Shown here one piece after another: positions 54,155 to 64,000 of a DNA stretch of 64,000 nucleotides. Positions within the stretch are counted from its first letter, which is position 1; each line of letters begins with the position of its first letter. The stretch is from Allacma fusca (taxonomy: Eukaryota; Arthropoda; Collembola; Symphypleona; Sminthuridae): assembly GCA_947179485.1 (NCBI GenBank), contig OX359247.1, forward strand, positions 39,966,801-40,030,800. The letters run 5' to 3'. Made by a program: the position numbers and the translations under genes. The notes below the pieces were generated by a model. It did no database searches and had not been told where the DNA came from. It saw only the letters and a list, made by a program, of their open reading frames with translations.

Positions 54155-55230
54155 TAATACCATTTAGATTACAAAGAAAAAATTAAAATAGAGAGAAAAG
54201 AAATACCGCAATGTTAAACAAGTTACTATCTTGAATATTGGAATATGTGTGGTTAATTCAAATCAAACTACCGTTTGCTTATTGTGTACGCCTTTGAATA
54301 TTAGTACAGTTTGGCTAATATGATCAGTCATCATCTTTTAACCACCACGATTAAATTTTAACTTTGGGTAGAAGAGCAAGTAGAATTTAAGAGTAACTTT
54401 TTCGTCCACCAACACATGTCAGACATACAATTCATTAAAATGATGTAGTTATCATGCATTAACAGCGTTCTGGATTATTAAACACAATTTGACCCTATCC
54501 TGGTCCATGGGTAAATAACCAATTTTTGTAAGCCAAGATTGAGTGTTTCACGTATAATAATCAAACATTATTCAAAAGTTTGAGAACAATTCTAAAATAG
54601 TAAAAGGAGAGGCTCCAGTTTTTAAAAAACACCTAATATTATTTTTGACCAAAGTATGTCGCAATGTTGCTAACGTAAGTAGGATGCTTATAGTTTTCTT
54701 AAGAGTGTGTTGCCAATTCCATTCGATGTTTATTTGTGACTACAGATAAAGTCAATAAAACTGAAGTTACTTCAAAAACCTACGAAATGTAGGTAAAACT
54801 GAATATCAAGCCATTCCTTATGTAGGTCAGTGACGGGGTACTTTGAATAACATAAATAGCCAAATAAATAGAAAAGCATTTCTGCATGGAATCTGAGGGA
54901 TATTTTTTTTACCCTGACCGGTCCAGAGTTGAACCCCCTTAAATGAGGTTTTTAAAAAAAAACAACAAATTTTTTAATTTAGCTTTTTGCAAGGAAAGTA
55001 ATGAAAAAAATATATAAAGCCATTAATAAGCGACGAAGTTGGTTTCTGTCACAGATTTTACCCAATCGAAACGGGTTGGAGGTTTGAAGGATCCGTTGCA
55101 TTTATTTAAACGAAGAACAGCCTTATATGTAAAAACGACCTAATTATATATTGTGAAGTTTAATGTTTTTATGATCTACAAATCACTGCAATCCCAGTTT
55201 TCCCATCCACCTTGGTGGATGGCTATATAT
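54155..55230 (+). repeat. 1.07-kb tandem duplication, copy 1, ending in a hairpin
   Basis: Similar throughout to 55236-56309 (landmarks gattacaaag, ttaaccaccacgattaaattt, cattaacagcgttctggatt, tcacagattttacccaatcg). It ends with the perfect palindrome CCATCCACC-TT-GGTGGATGG (55203-55222). No ORF. The 3'-terminal hairpin and head-to-tail arrangement recall Helitron/Helentron-like elements, but no replicase or clear termini were seen. Confidence 0.85.
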
Positions 55231-55235
55231 ATTTA

Positions 55236-56309
55236 AAATATTACTATTTTAGATTACAAAGCAGTAAAAATTAAAACAGAGAGAAAAGAAGTACCATAAT
55301 GTTAAACAAGTAACTACCTTGCATATTGGAATGTGTGTCAAATCAACTACCACTTGCTTATTGTCGTACGCATTTGAATATTAGTACAGTTTAATCATCT
55401 TTTAACCACCACGATTAAATTTTAACTTTGGGTAGGAGAGTAAGTAGAATATAAGAGTAACTTTGGGGTCCACAAACGCATGTCAGACATACAAGTAATT
55501 AAAATGATGTAGCTATCATGCATTAACAGCGTTCTGGATTATTAAAAATAATTTGACCCTTTCCTGGTCCATGGGTAAATAATTAATTTTTGTAAGCCAA
55601 GATTGAATGTTTCACGTCTAATAATCAAACATTATTCAAAAGTTTGAGAACAATTCTAAAATAGTAAAAGGAGAGGCTTCAGTTTTTAAAAAACAACTAA
55701 TCCTATTTTGACCAAAGTCTGGAAATGTTGCTAACAAAGTATGATGCGTTTAGTTTTCTTAAGTGTTTTATATCTAGCTACGCCGCCAATTGCATGCGAT
55801 GTTTATTTGTGACTACAGATACAACCAATACAACAATGAAGTTATTTCAAAAACCTACGAAATGTAGGTAAAACAGTGAATATTAAGCCATTGCTTATGC
55901 AGGTCAGTGACAGGGCACTTGAAATAAAATATAAAATAATATAAAAATTGTCAAATAAATAGAAAGGCATTTCTGCATGGAATCTGAGGGCCTTTGTTTT
56001 TTGTTTTACCCTGACCAGTCCAGAGTGGACCCCCTTAAAGGAGGTTTTTTAAAAATAAAAATTAAATTTTTGATTTTAGCTTTTTCTAAGGTATGTAATG
56101 AAAAGAATATATTAATAAGCGACGACGTTGGTTTCTGTCACAGATTTTACCCAATCGAAACGGGTTGGAGATTTAAAGGATCCGCTGCATTTATTTAAAC
56201 GAAGAACAGCCTTTTATGTAAAAACGGCATAATTATATATTATTAAATGTTTTTTATGATTTACAAATAATTGCAATCCCAGTTTTCCCATCCACCTTGG
56301 TGGATGGCT
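55236..56309 (+). repeat. 1.07-kb tandem duplication, copy 2
   Basis: Second copy, ending in the same palindrome at 56288-56307, with CTAG 10 bp after the hairpin. The short frame 55977-56198 is open only in this copy, so it is not conserved coding. Confidence 0.85.
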
Positions 56310-56555
56310 TGCATGCTAGTCTTATATAATCTTTCACTACCCACAGACTATTTAAACGCATTCTATGGTTCCGAGTTGACGGGGTCGGAATGAAATACAG
56401 TTTGTTTAATTACTTTGGCCAAAGACCCTAAAAGAGCAGAACGGTTGTCCCAGAAATCGTGTTCAAGTTTTACAACCTTTGTCACAAGGCATGTAAGAAG
56501 TTACAAACTAAATACCATAAGAAATATTTTCCGTAGTGAGCTAGAGACAAGACCA

Positions 56556-57927
56556 AAGATGGGCCTGTTGCCTATATCTAGGCCCTTTTATAGGCAAAAA
56601 TTCGAGTGAGGAAGCAAAAAGACAAGAATCTAGGCTAGGATATAGGCAAGGTTTAATGGGATTTATTTGCAAATAAAATATTCTAGGAAGTTTGGGGAAT
56701 AAATATAGGCACCTAGGAAATTTAGGCTAGGGGTTTCATAAATAAATATAATATGAAGGGAGCAGGTATGCTACTGATGCCGACATGCCGAGTAGGGGTA
56801 TAAGAAATCCCTACCTTTTATACTACAACAAATTGACAATGATTGTAAAAATGCGGACAAGTAAAGCATGTTATAGCACGATTTTCAGGACATCTGGTTG
56901 ACAATGATGTAACAAATTTTCAGCGTGGAACAGACCAACAGATCAACAAACCAAAGACCAATGTAGCAATAAATGAATATAGTATTATTAAGTACAGGAT
57001 ATTTCGACATCCACACATGCGGAGTTTTCGGTTTTCTGTAGGGACTTATATAGGCAAGCAGGAGTTTTGAGCTTCCTAATAGGGCATAGATGCAATTCAT
57101 TCCCAAAAGGAATATTATAAGAACATTTATAGGGATATATGTAGGTAGGCAACTCCCTTTTTCCTATATTATAGGAAGGAACTTCGTGTTGCTTTAGCCG
57201 TTATAGGATTTAAGGAAGGCGTTTGGTTGAACATTTCCTAGGTGCCGATATTTATCCCCCAAACTTCCTATAATATTTTATTTATTTTATTTGCATATAA
57301 ATCCCATTGAACCTTGCCTACATCCTAGCCTACAGCAGGGTTGGTTTGGTTTAAACCAAATGATTTAAACCATGGTTTAAACCAAACGGTTTTTTAAATA
57401 AAAACCAATGGTTTAAACCAAAACATAAAATTTTAATATTTTCAATCCAAAATGCTTATATTTCGTCGTGCACAAAACTTGTGCAGTTACTGTGATATTG
57501 TGTAGTTAAACTTTAGTGAAGTAAATAATACTATTAGCTTTTAGTCTTGTACATTTAGAAATTCGGAATCGTTTGTAAAATGAAAAATGTCAAACTTGTG
57601 TTTATGCTGCAAAGTTATCGTTAAAATTACATCTAAATTATTAAATATTTAATGCTTTGTGATACTTACTGAGTTTGGGAAATAAGTAAATTTGTTCAAA
57701 TTCACATGTTTTTGCATATTAATAAATGTTTTGGATTGAAAATTTGTTTAAACCAAAAAAACCTGGTTTAAATTTTTAAAAAACCGGTTTAAACTAAAAA
57801 AACCTGGTTGTTTGGTTTTTTGAAAACCAAAAAAAAACCAACCCTGGCCTTTTTTCTTCCTCCCTAGAATTTTTACCTATAAAAGAGCCTAGATATAGGT
57901 AAGGGGTCCATCTTTTCTTTCTAGTGT
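56556..57927. mobile_element. fold-back element with arms of about 190 bp
   Basis: 56556-56745 (aagatgggcctgttgcctat, later cctataatctag-like motifs, ggcaaggtttaatgggattt) is repeated inverted at 57225-57335 plus 57847-57927 (aaatcccattgaaccttgcc, tagatataggtaaggggtcc). The right arm is split by a nested element (57336-57846). The centre is AT-rich with no transposase. TSD not determined. Confidence 0.7.
57336..57846 (+). mobile_element. hAT-like element, GGTTTAAACC family, nested in the fold-back arm
   Basis: Inverted ends CAGGGTTGGTTT and AAACCAACCCTG; arrays of the palindromic GGTTTAAACCA on both sides. Flanks GCCTACAG and GCCTTTTT match only in the first half, so the TSD is decayed or the arm has changed since insertion. 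Similar in design to the eight hAT elements with exact TSDs. Confidence 0.75.
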
Positions 57928-57999
57928 AAATAGTGAAATAGTTAGATACTCATTATTACAATTAACAAATATGTATGTACTTCGATAAACTCCGTCAAC

Positions 58000-58643
58000 T
58001 GCCCAACACTAAGAAGAATTTAAAGAATTCGAACAAGATTTAATGGTTCAAAATATAAGCATCCAGAAGCAAATGAATCATTACCACCAGTTGAAAATGA
58101 TAATAGTAATCCAGATATCCACATCTGTATTGAAGAAGAAAGAATAATAGATAATATTGTGGATAATATGATTACAAAAGATTGTCAAACAACAACAAAG
58201 ATGGGTACCTATACCTTTCAATGGTTCCGCTTCCAACAATATTGCAAATCTTCTTCGCCGTACATTTAAATGAAAACGGGAGAATGAATTAGGAGAATTT
58301 TTTAAATACTGTAAAAGGCAATGAAAAATTGAACATAGGAGGAATATATCAAATCAAATGTGGTTCATGCAATTCTATATATATTGGAAAAACAGGACGC
58401 CCTCTTTAAGTCAGAATCACTGAACAAAAAACGCATGTAGAAAAAAATAATTACAAGAAATCTACTGTAGCTAATCATATTCATGAGACAAAATTCAACG
58501 ACCGAATTGAATGGACAAATTCTGAGTTCATCATGAAAGAACCTGTACCATTTTTAAGAGAAGTAAAACAAGAATTAATAATTCAGCAAAGCAAACATCC
58601 TTTGATAAACGTCAATAAGGGTTACATACTAACTGATGTTTAG
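58000..58643 (+). pseudogene. Penelope-like element relic with GIY-YIG endonuclease
   Basis: The frame from about 58320 to the TAG at 58641 reads GGIYQIKCGSCNSIYIGKTGR: the GIY...YIG core plus the conserved Cys pair and Arg of Penelope-like endonucleases. HIHETKFNDR and the ending EFIMKEPVPFLREV follow. An in-frame TAA (58407-58409) interrupts it soon after the core. Upstream, PFNGSASNNIANLLRR resembles the RT-EN linker, in another frame. The RT itself is not recognisable. A dead 3' fragment. Confidence 0.85.
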
Positions 58644-60129
58644 AAACAAATTTTTCGTAAGATAAATGTTTCTCTTTACAGATTTTTTCCATTTTAAAAT
58701 ACTGCAATAAAATTAATAAAATTTATTGTTTTAGTTTGTTGTGCACCATCACGATTTAAAAAATAAGTTAGTTTAGAATTTTGTTGTAAATAAACCGACG
58801 ATGAACACAGTTGTTGTTCGAAACCTTGCTATTCCTAATAAATATGGAATCCACTGAAACCAGCTTAAATACGAAAAAAGAATGTTGAACTGATTATTGT
58901 CAATACTGAACATCAAGGAAAAATACTTGATCGCTGAAATGAAGTATTTGAAAAAATTGTTGTATTAAATTAAAAAAGGAAAAACAACATTTGACAAATA
59001 TGGGGCATGGGCATTGTTGCCCTAAAACGTTGAGACACATGTTTTCTGTCTCCACCACCCGAGTCTCTCTGCTTGGAGATATCTTGTTATCTCTGCCGTC
59101 AACTGTCTTACGGTAGAGCGTCTTGCACCATAACACTACCTTGTGCTGACAATGATTTGTTACCACCGAATCAGCACTTCATTCCCGGGTAGTTTGCACC
59201 CATAGGCTTTAGTGACATTTTGATTTAGCAGTGATCATCACGAAACCTAGTCATAGCCCTTGTGGCATTCACTTGAAGGTGAGTGTCCCATTAAATCTGG
59301 CACATTCCTCAGGTTCTGCATAAAGTGCAGAGGCTCACCTGCGTTCTAATCTGGGAAGAATAGCAGCCGGAGCCCCTGACTTTTATCATTGCAACTGACA
59401 TAACTTGAGTAGATTGCACATCTTAGTGACACAGTTGCCCCGAAAGCAACGTAAGGATACGAAATTTACGAAATACAAATTCAGGAAAGTGTACATCCCA
59501 TGCTTACTCTTCCAATGCTATTCGTAAATTACCATGTTCGACAGGGTAATCTGCAATGGGTACTGCAATGCGTAGTATTCCATAACTTTGCTTGTGCGAA
59601 CCCTAAAATAAATACATCCAAACACCCAAAACTAGGAGTAATGCCCTGCTGAGCAGGGCTTTACTACTAAGGTATTCATATAAAAAATATGTGTCAACTT
59701 GAACATACCGTAGCACGTAAAGTAATTTCTACTACAAGTGTAGTTCAGTCTCCAAGCTGTGGACATTTCTCGAGATGAAACTAATCATTTTTTAGATAAA
59801 CCTGAAACCTAAACCAGAAATTTTGAAAATGTTTTAATGCTTATTATTGAGACGGAACAAAAAAAATTTCCACAGCAAATAAAAGTAATCAAGATCCAAC
59901 ATTCTACACAAATTGATAAAGGACAGTTGTAGTTGCTAAAGACAGCAGTAACTTTATAAAAAATTATTCTGCGGTTATGACCCCCACCCACACCTGGGAG
60001 TACCACCGTCCGATTTGGGACGTCAAACACTAAAAGGCTAAGAGGGTTTCATGCCCCTCATGGTGTAACCCCTGCCCCAACCCCATTGAATATATTAATG
60101 CCTTGGCTGGGATCTTCATAAAAGAATAA
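58644..60129. other. no gene recognised
   Basis: 3' flank of the Penelope relic, then unassigned DNA. Frames at 58900-59166 and 59809-60030 (both -) have no recognisable domain. Confidence 0.5.
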
Positions 60130-60425
60130 CACTGAGTATGTGAGCCAGACCTGCGTTCGGGTCAAATATTTTGAGGATCCGAACTTGAACATGACCTGCA
60201 CTTGACGTTTCACGTATATATTTGTCAGTACCCAAACTGGGCGTTTCGGGTCCCAGGAGTTACTTGTCATACCAAGTCATATCTTGCCAGTAATCTTTCC
60301 TAAACCCGAACGTGATCTGATACTTGAATATCGGGTTCATAAATCTTGAGAACCGAACGTGGAATTTACTTGAACCCGAACTTGGATTTCAAGTACTTGA
60401 ACCTTACAACTTTGTAATATGAAGT
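60130..60425 (+). mobile_element. decayed hAT-like element, GAACTTGA/GGGTTC motif
   Basis: Dense motifs GAACTTGA, CCCGAAC and inverse GTTCGGGT on both sides of a short core, as in the other subterminal-array elements. No TIR or TSD could be set. Confidence 0.4.
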
Positions 60426-61343
60426 CGCAAAAACATTCCAACGGGTGAATCTTGTTGTTTCCATTGTCTTTATTAAATTCAGATTCGGGTTCACTCATGG
60501 TTTTTTCTTTGTGTTACAGTCTCACCGGAAAATTTATTTCAACAGTTTTTGAAACAAACATGAACAAAAATGTTGGGAAATTAGAACAATAGTTTTAAGC
60601 GCGACGATTTACAGAATACATAGCAGTTACTCCAAATGAAAGTGAACTCCATCTTCTGGGCATAACTCTGCAGACATTGTTTCTAGTAGGGATGCCAATG
60701 TCCTGGTCGGGACCATTTATACTGGTCCGTTATTGGTCTGGTCCGATGTGATTCAACACTTGGACCGCACCAGATAAAATTGATTCAGCTTCAGGACCAG
60801 ACCAGATCTGTTGTGAGAAGTGTTGTTTGTTGAGTGTTATATACAGGAGAATTTTGTAAAATATGTTGTTAAGATGTATTTGGTTATGGGGATTATATGA
60901 AGGCGAATTAATTGAATGGCGGGGAATGTAATATAAAGTTCTGCTAATTATGTTTATTCAAAGTACTCGAGTATAGGAGAGGGAATGTGTGAGCTGGAGA
61001 GGGAGAGAGGAGTGAAAAGTGGAGTCTGCTATAGTAACATTAAAGTTACTATCTGTGTGCACGGGCCAGACTCCTAACCTCTCTGACTGTCTGGATGAGT
61101 TGGGTTTATATAGGTATGGTTGTAACAAAGGAAAGACAGTTTCATTTTTAGTGACATCATTTTTAGCTAATGGTTGGGCAAATAACATCAGACAATAAGA
61201 ATCTTATAAATGCCATCATCATCAGCCAATGGCTGAGTACCTGATACAATTCTTCTCCTTTATATATGTAAATAATATTTCTTAGTTGTAAGAAGTAATA
61301 TTTCTCAAACTCATTCAGCTTAGCAATGTAAAATATCCTCTGC
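60426..61343. other. no gene; short GGTCTGGTCC-motif patch
   Basis: 60690-60815 has the motif tGGTCTGGTCC and its inverse GGACCAGACCAG, possibly another decayed subterminal-array element. The remainder is AT-rich without a recognised gene. Confidence 0.45.
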
Positions 61344-62040
61344 TTAGTTGAGATTAAACTTTTGACAAGTCTTGGGGGCCGCGAAAATGTATTTGTAGCA
61401 TCTGGCATACACCCGACCAGTATCGAGACGTAAGTTAGCCATAAATCTAATATAGAAGCTTAGATTTAACAAGAGGTACCTCAAATTAGAAAAGTAATTT
61501 TGAATGTGAATGTAACCGGATGGAGACTCACTTTCTACCCTTAACCGCCTTAAGTCTAAGGAATTGTAGGATTCATGAATATCCGGGCTTATGACTGTCA
61601 AAACGTGCGCTAGGTATTTTCCAGGCTGAAATTCACACACAGCTTTGTGGTTGAATTTGGAACGATGCCGGATGTGATAGGTCCAGCTTTTTCCGGGATT
61701 TTTTGTAACGAGTCTCTGGTAGCAAATTTTAGTCCGTCTGGTGTCAGACATGCATTCAGACCCGAATTTAGGGGCATGACGAAGAATTGTGGCGTATACT
61801 TCTATTCTACCGGTTTCTATACGAAGAATGTGCGAAGGACTGGAAATTGGAAGCCATAAACAGCTTTTTAAAAACGGTTTTATAGTATTTCCACCTCTTT
61901 AGGGAAGTTAAGTGCCCAGATTGGAGCAGATAAACCATGGTGGGTAGTATGATTGTGTCAAGAAACTTCATACGAGTTAATTTAGAATTAGATTTTGATT
62001 TGGAGGTAATTTTTAAAGTTGAGTTTATCCATGCAAGCGC
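61344..62040 (-). pseudogene. LINE reverse-transcriptase C-terminal relic
   Basis: On the minus strand, DTIILPTMVYLLQSGH and then, after frame changes, YLAHVLTVISPDIHESYNSL and FSNLRYLLLNLSFYIRFMANL align in order with the LINE C-terminus at 34709-35554 (TYAAELWSL, LAGFFPVIMAVIHETF, IKYIRLFTNIRL-like). It is a distant, degraded relative. Confidence 0.65.
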
Positions 62041-64000
62041 TTTGGCTTCATCACATTAGCTGTCATTCTTGCCTTGCCTTAATTAGGTTACGCCGCGCTC
62101 ACTCTGGTGAGGCGCGTTGTGACTAATTCCCTTTCCAAACTCCCATTCCCTGTTCCTCCACGTCATACCTAATGCTAAAGCCTGGAGAGGCATGCTCTCC
62201 AGACGCCATCGACCCAACGACCGTCATTCGCGTTTTCAGCCACATCTGGACGACTGACTCTCTCACTCGAGCTCCATTGTTGTAGGATTTTTGTTTGTTT
62301 TTTTACGAGGTTCTCCTCCTCGATTTGGTTTTTTCGTTGAGTTAGCCTAAAGGCCTGTAATTTGTAATCCCTGCAGGGTTTCCTTTTTCTATTATAAAAA
62401 TAAATAAAAGTGAGCACTTGTGGATCGGCCAAAATAAACTCTTGTGCCCGACATTGACCTCATTCCCAACTCGACTACGATCAGGCGCCGGGTACCATAC
62501 CGATAAACTTCCTTCTTTTCCTCGACATCCTCTGAGAGACGCCATTGAAACCTACTACCCCGGAGCATTTAGTTTCATCGAAGTAGTGGACCCCCTGTGA
62601 ACAACCCAGTGAAAGACTAGGTCAGACTTCGTCCGAATCTCAACCCTGATTTTATGAGCTTCCGTCACATAATAATCGGACTTGTCAACCAGTATATCGA
62701 CCCTGCAACTCTCCAATCCCCTCAAGACTTCACTCTTTCCTTGTAATAACTGAGAAATACCGGTAACGTGAGATATAGTTTTTTCAATACTTGTGTAAAC
62801 CCCAAATATTTACCCCGATTCCGAATTATTCTCCCAAATATAACACCATTTCTGTATTTTTATCACCCCACCGCCATTTTTGTCTGAACCCACGCCGTTG
62901 ACCCAATCTCATTTTCCCCTGACGCCATCCTATCCTCCGGTTGGTTTTCCTCAACCAAAAAAATATATTTCTAGGAAACGTGAATTAAACATCTTACAAC
63001 CTGAAACGGTTTAATTTAGTGTAAATAAAATAATTAATGTGATTCACGGAAATTTAAGTAAACTTTAGACTGGTTAGTTCCTAAATAGATTTAAATTGCA
63101 AATTATAATTTGTCTGATTCTAAGAGCGGGGACCAGAAGTAAATCAGATACAAGTATTTGAATAGGAATTGGAAATTGTGGAAGATTGGGGATTCCTTGG
63201 CGTTAATTTTAGAGGAATCTGCACCTGAGGGCAGAGGTTCTAATTTTATCCGTAGGTGACAATAAAATAGCACTCTGAACATTTTGTAATGAGTTACTTT
63301 TATTAGAACTACTGAAGCAGTTACGTGTAAATTAAATAGGATTTTGTAATTATTGTAGTTAGGATTTTGAAAAGGGATTTTCTAGCTTTTCCATCAAGAT
63401 ATTTATTAGATTTTCAAATCCTTGAGACTCCGAGACTTCCCACGACCCAAATCCCTGTTTTTTCTGTTTGCGCTTTAAATCGCATTATCCCACGCCCCCT
63501 CCCACATTGTCCAAAATTATATAGACGGAATCTCAGGAGTTTCAGCGATCACAATTTAAGTGTATGTAATTCCTCATCTAAATCATCATTTAAACGGGGA
63601 TTAGTAGGTAATTAACCAGTGTGAGAAACATTCCAATAACCTGACAGTTTGAAATCAAGATCATTTATGTTGTAGACTATTTTGTAGCGTGTTGTGGGAG
63701 AAGTTCTACGTTTAGCTAAGGTCGTACACGATTATTGGATCCGTTAAATTGAGTCCTCCTTAAGAGATACGATATAGTCTTTGCCTCCTCAATTTTTTCG
63801 GTTATTTCTCCGATATTATCAGTCATCGAGTACCATACTGAGATAAAATTTCATTCCCCCCAAATTCTTGCTTACAAGTTGGAACCCGGATCATCCATTC
63901 ATAGGACCTCTCACCCCTAGAGAGACTGATATAATTTCTCCTCATACTCGCTATAATTGTCAGGAGATCTGTTATTACCTGATATAGTAACCACAAGGAC
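62041..64000. other. no gene recognised; possible retroelement 3' end near 62280-62410
   Basis: 62340-62410 reads ATCCCTGCAGGGTTTCCTTTT followed by an ATAAA-rich tail: a small hairpin (CCCTGCAGGG) and A-rich end that could be a non-LTR 3' terminus. Frames at 62175-62600 and 63367-63615 show no recognisable domain. The rest (62600-64000) is unassigned. Confidence 0.4.

Noticed and set aside
62418..63615. Short frames at 62418-62600 and 63367-63615
   Set aside because: No recognisable motif, splice structure or repeat relationship could be supported.

Overview
The window is nuclear DNA from an arthropod, most likely a hexapod. It is AT-rich, its genes have short GT-AG introns and TATA-type promoters, and it is crowded with hAT, LINE, Penelope-like and Ty3/gypsy elements typical of insect or springtail genomes. 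I cannot name the species.

Only two host gene groups are clear. (1) A small cluster of secreted chymotrypsin-like serine proteases, all on +: an intact 281-aa gene (9285-10867), an intact 280-aa gene (18962-20713), a near-identical but wrecked copy (11934-15497) and a gutted copy (45485-46180). They lie in a segmental-duplication array whose upstream blocks recur near 0.9-4.6 kb, 17.8-18.7 kb and 43.1-44.2 kb. (2) A nine-exon, about 535-codon divergent importin-alpha gene (47590-52266). Its first intron carries a hAT element and a LINE tail, and its third exon has a one-base frame problem in a T7 run. Weaker candidates are a cysteine-rich 100-codon frame (46597-46899) and a 156-aa zinc-finger-like ORF (12731-13201) inside an insertion that destroyed one protease.

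The centre (21432-39999) is one very large, young Ty3/gypsy element on the minus strand, 18.6 kb including two later LINE insertions. It has near-identical LTRs of 319 and 324 bp, a 4-bp target duplication (AAGG), a polypurine tract and a candidate primer-binding site. Its order is 5' LTR, a leader of about 5 kb with degenerate repeats spaced about 200 bp, gag, nucleocapsid, protease, RT/RNase H, integrase with a very long Ser/Thr/Pro-rich tail, an 808-codon low-complexity frame, a 362-aa ORF ending in a BTB/POZ-like domain where env would sit, a 117-aa ORF, then the 3' LTR. Nucleocapsid and protease are joined by a textbook -1 frameshift signal (GGGAAAC plus a GC-rich hairpin). Other breaks, including a stop in a conserved RNase H motif, suggest this copy is defective.

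The rest is dominated by small nonautonomous hAT elements. Eight have exact 8-bp target duplications. Each family carries its own satellite-like array of a short motif (GTCCCCGTCCCG, GTACCCGTACCC, CCCGACCC and so on) near both ends, and at least two keep decayed transposase C-termini. The right end (54-64 kb) holds a 1.07-kb tandem duplication, a fold-back element, a Penelope GIY-YIG relic and LINE relics. I see no host gene there.
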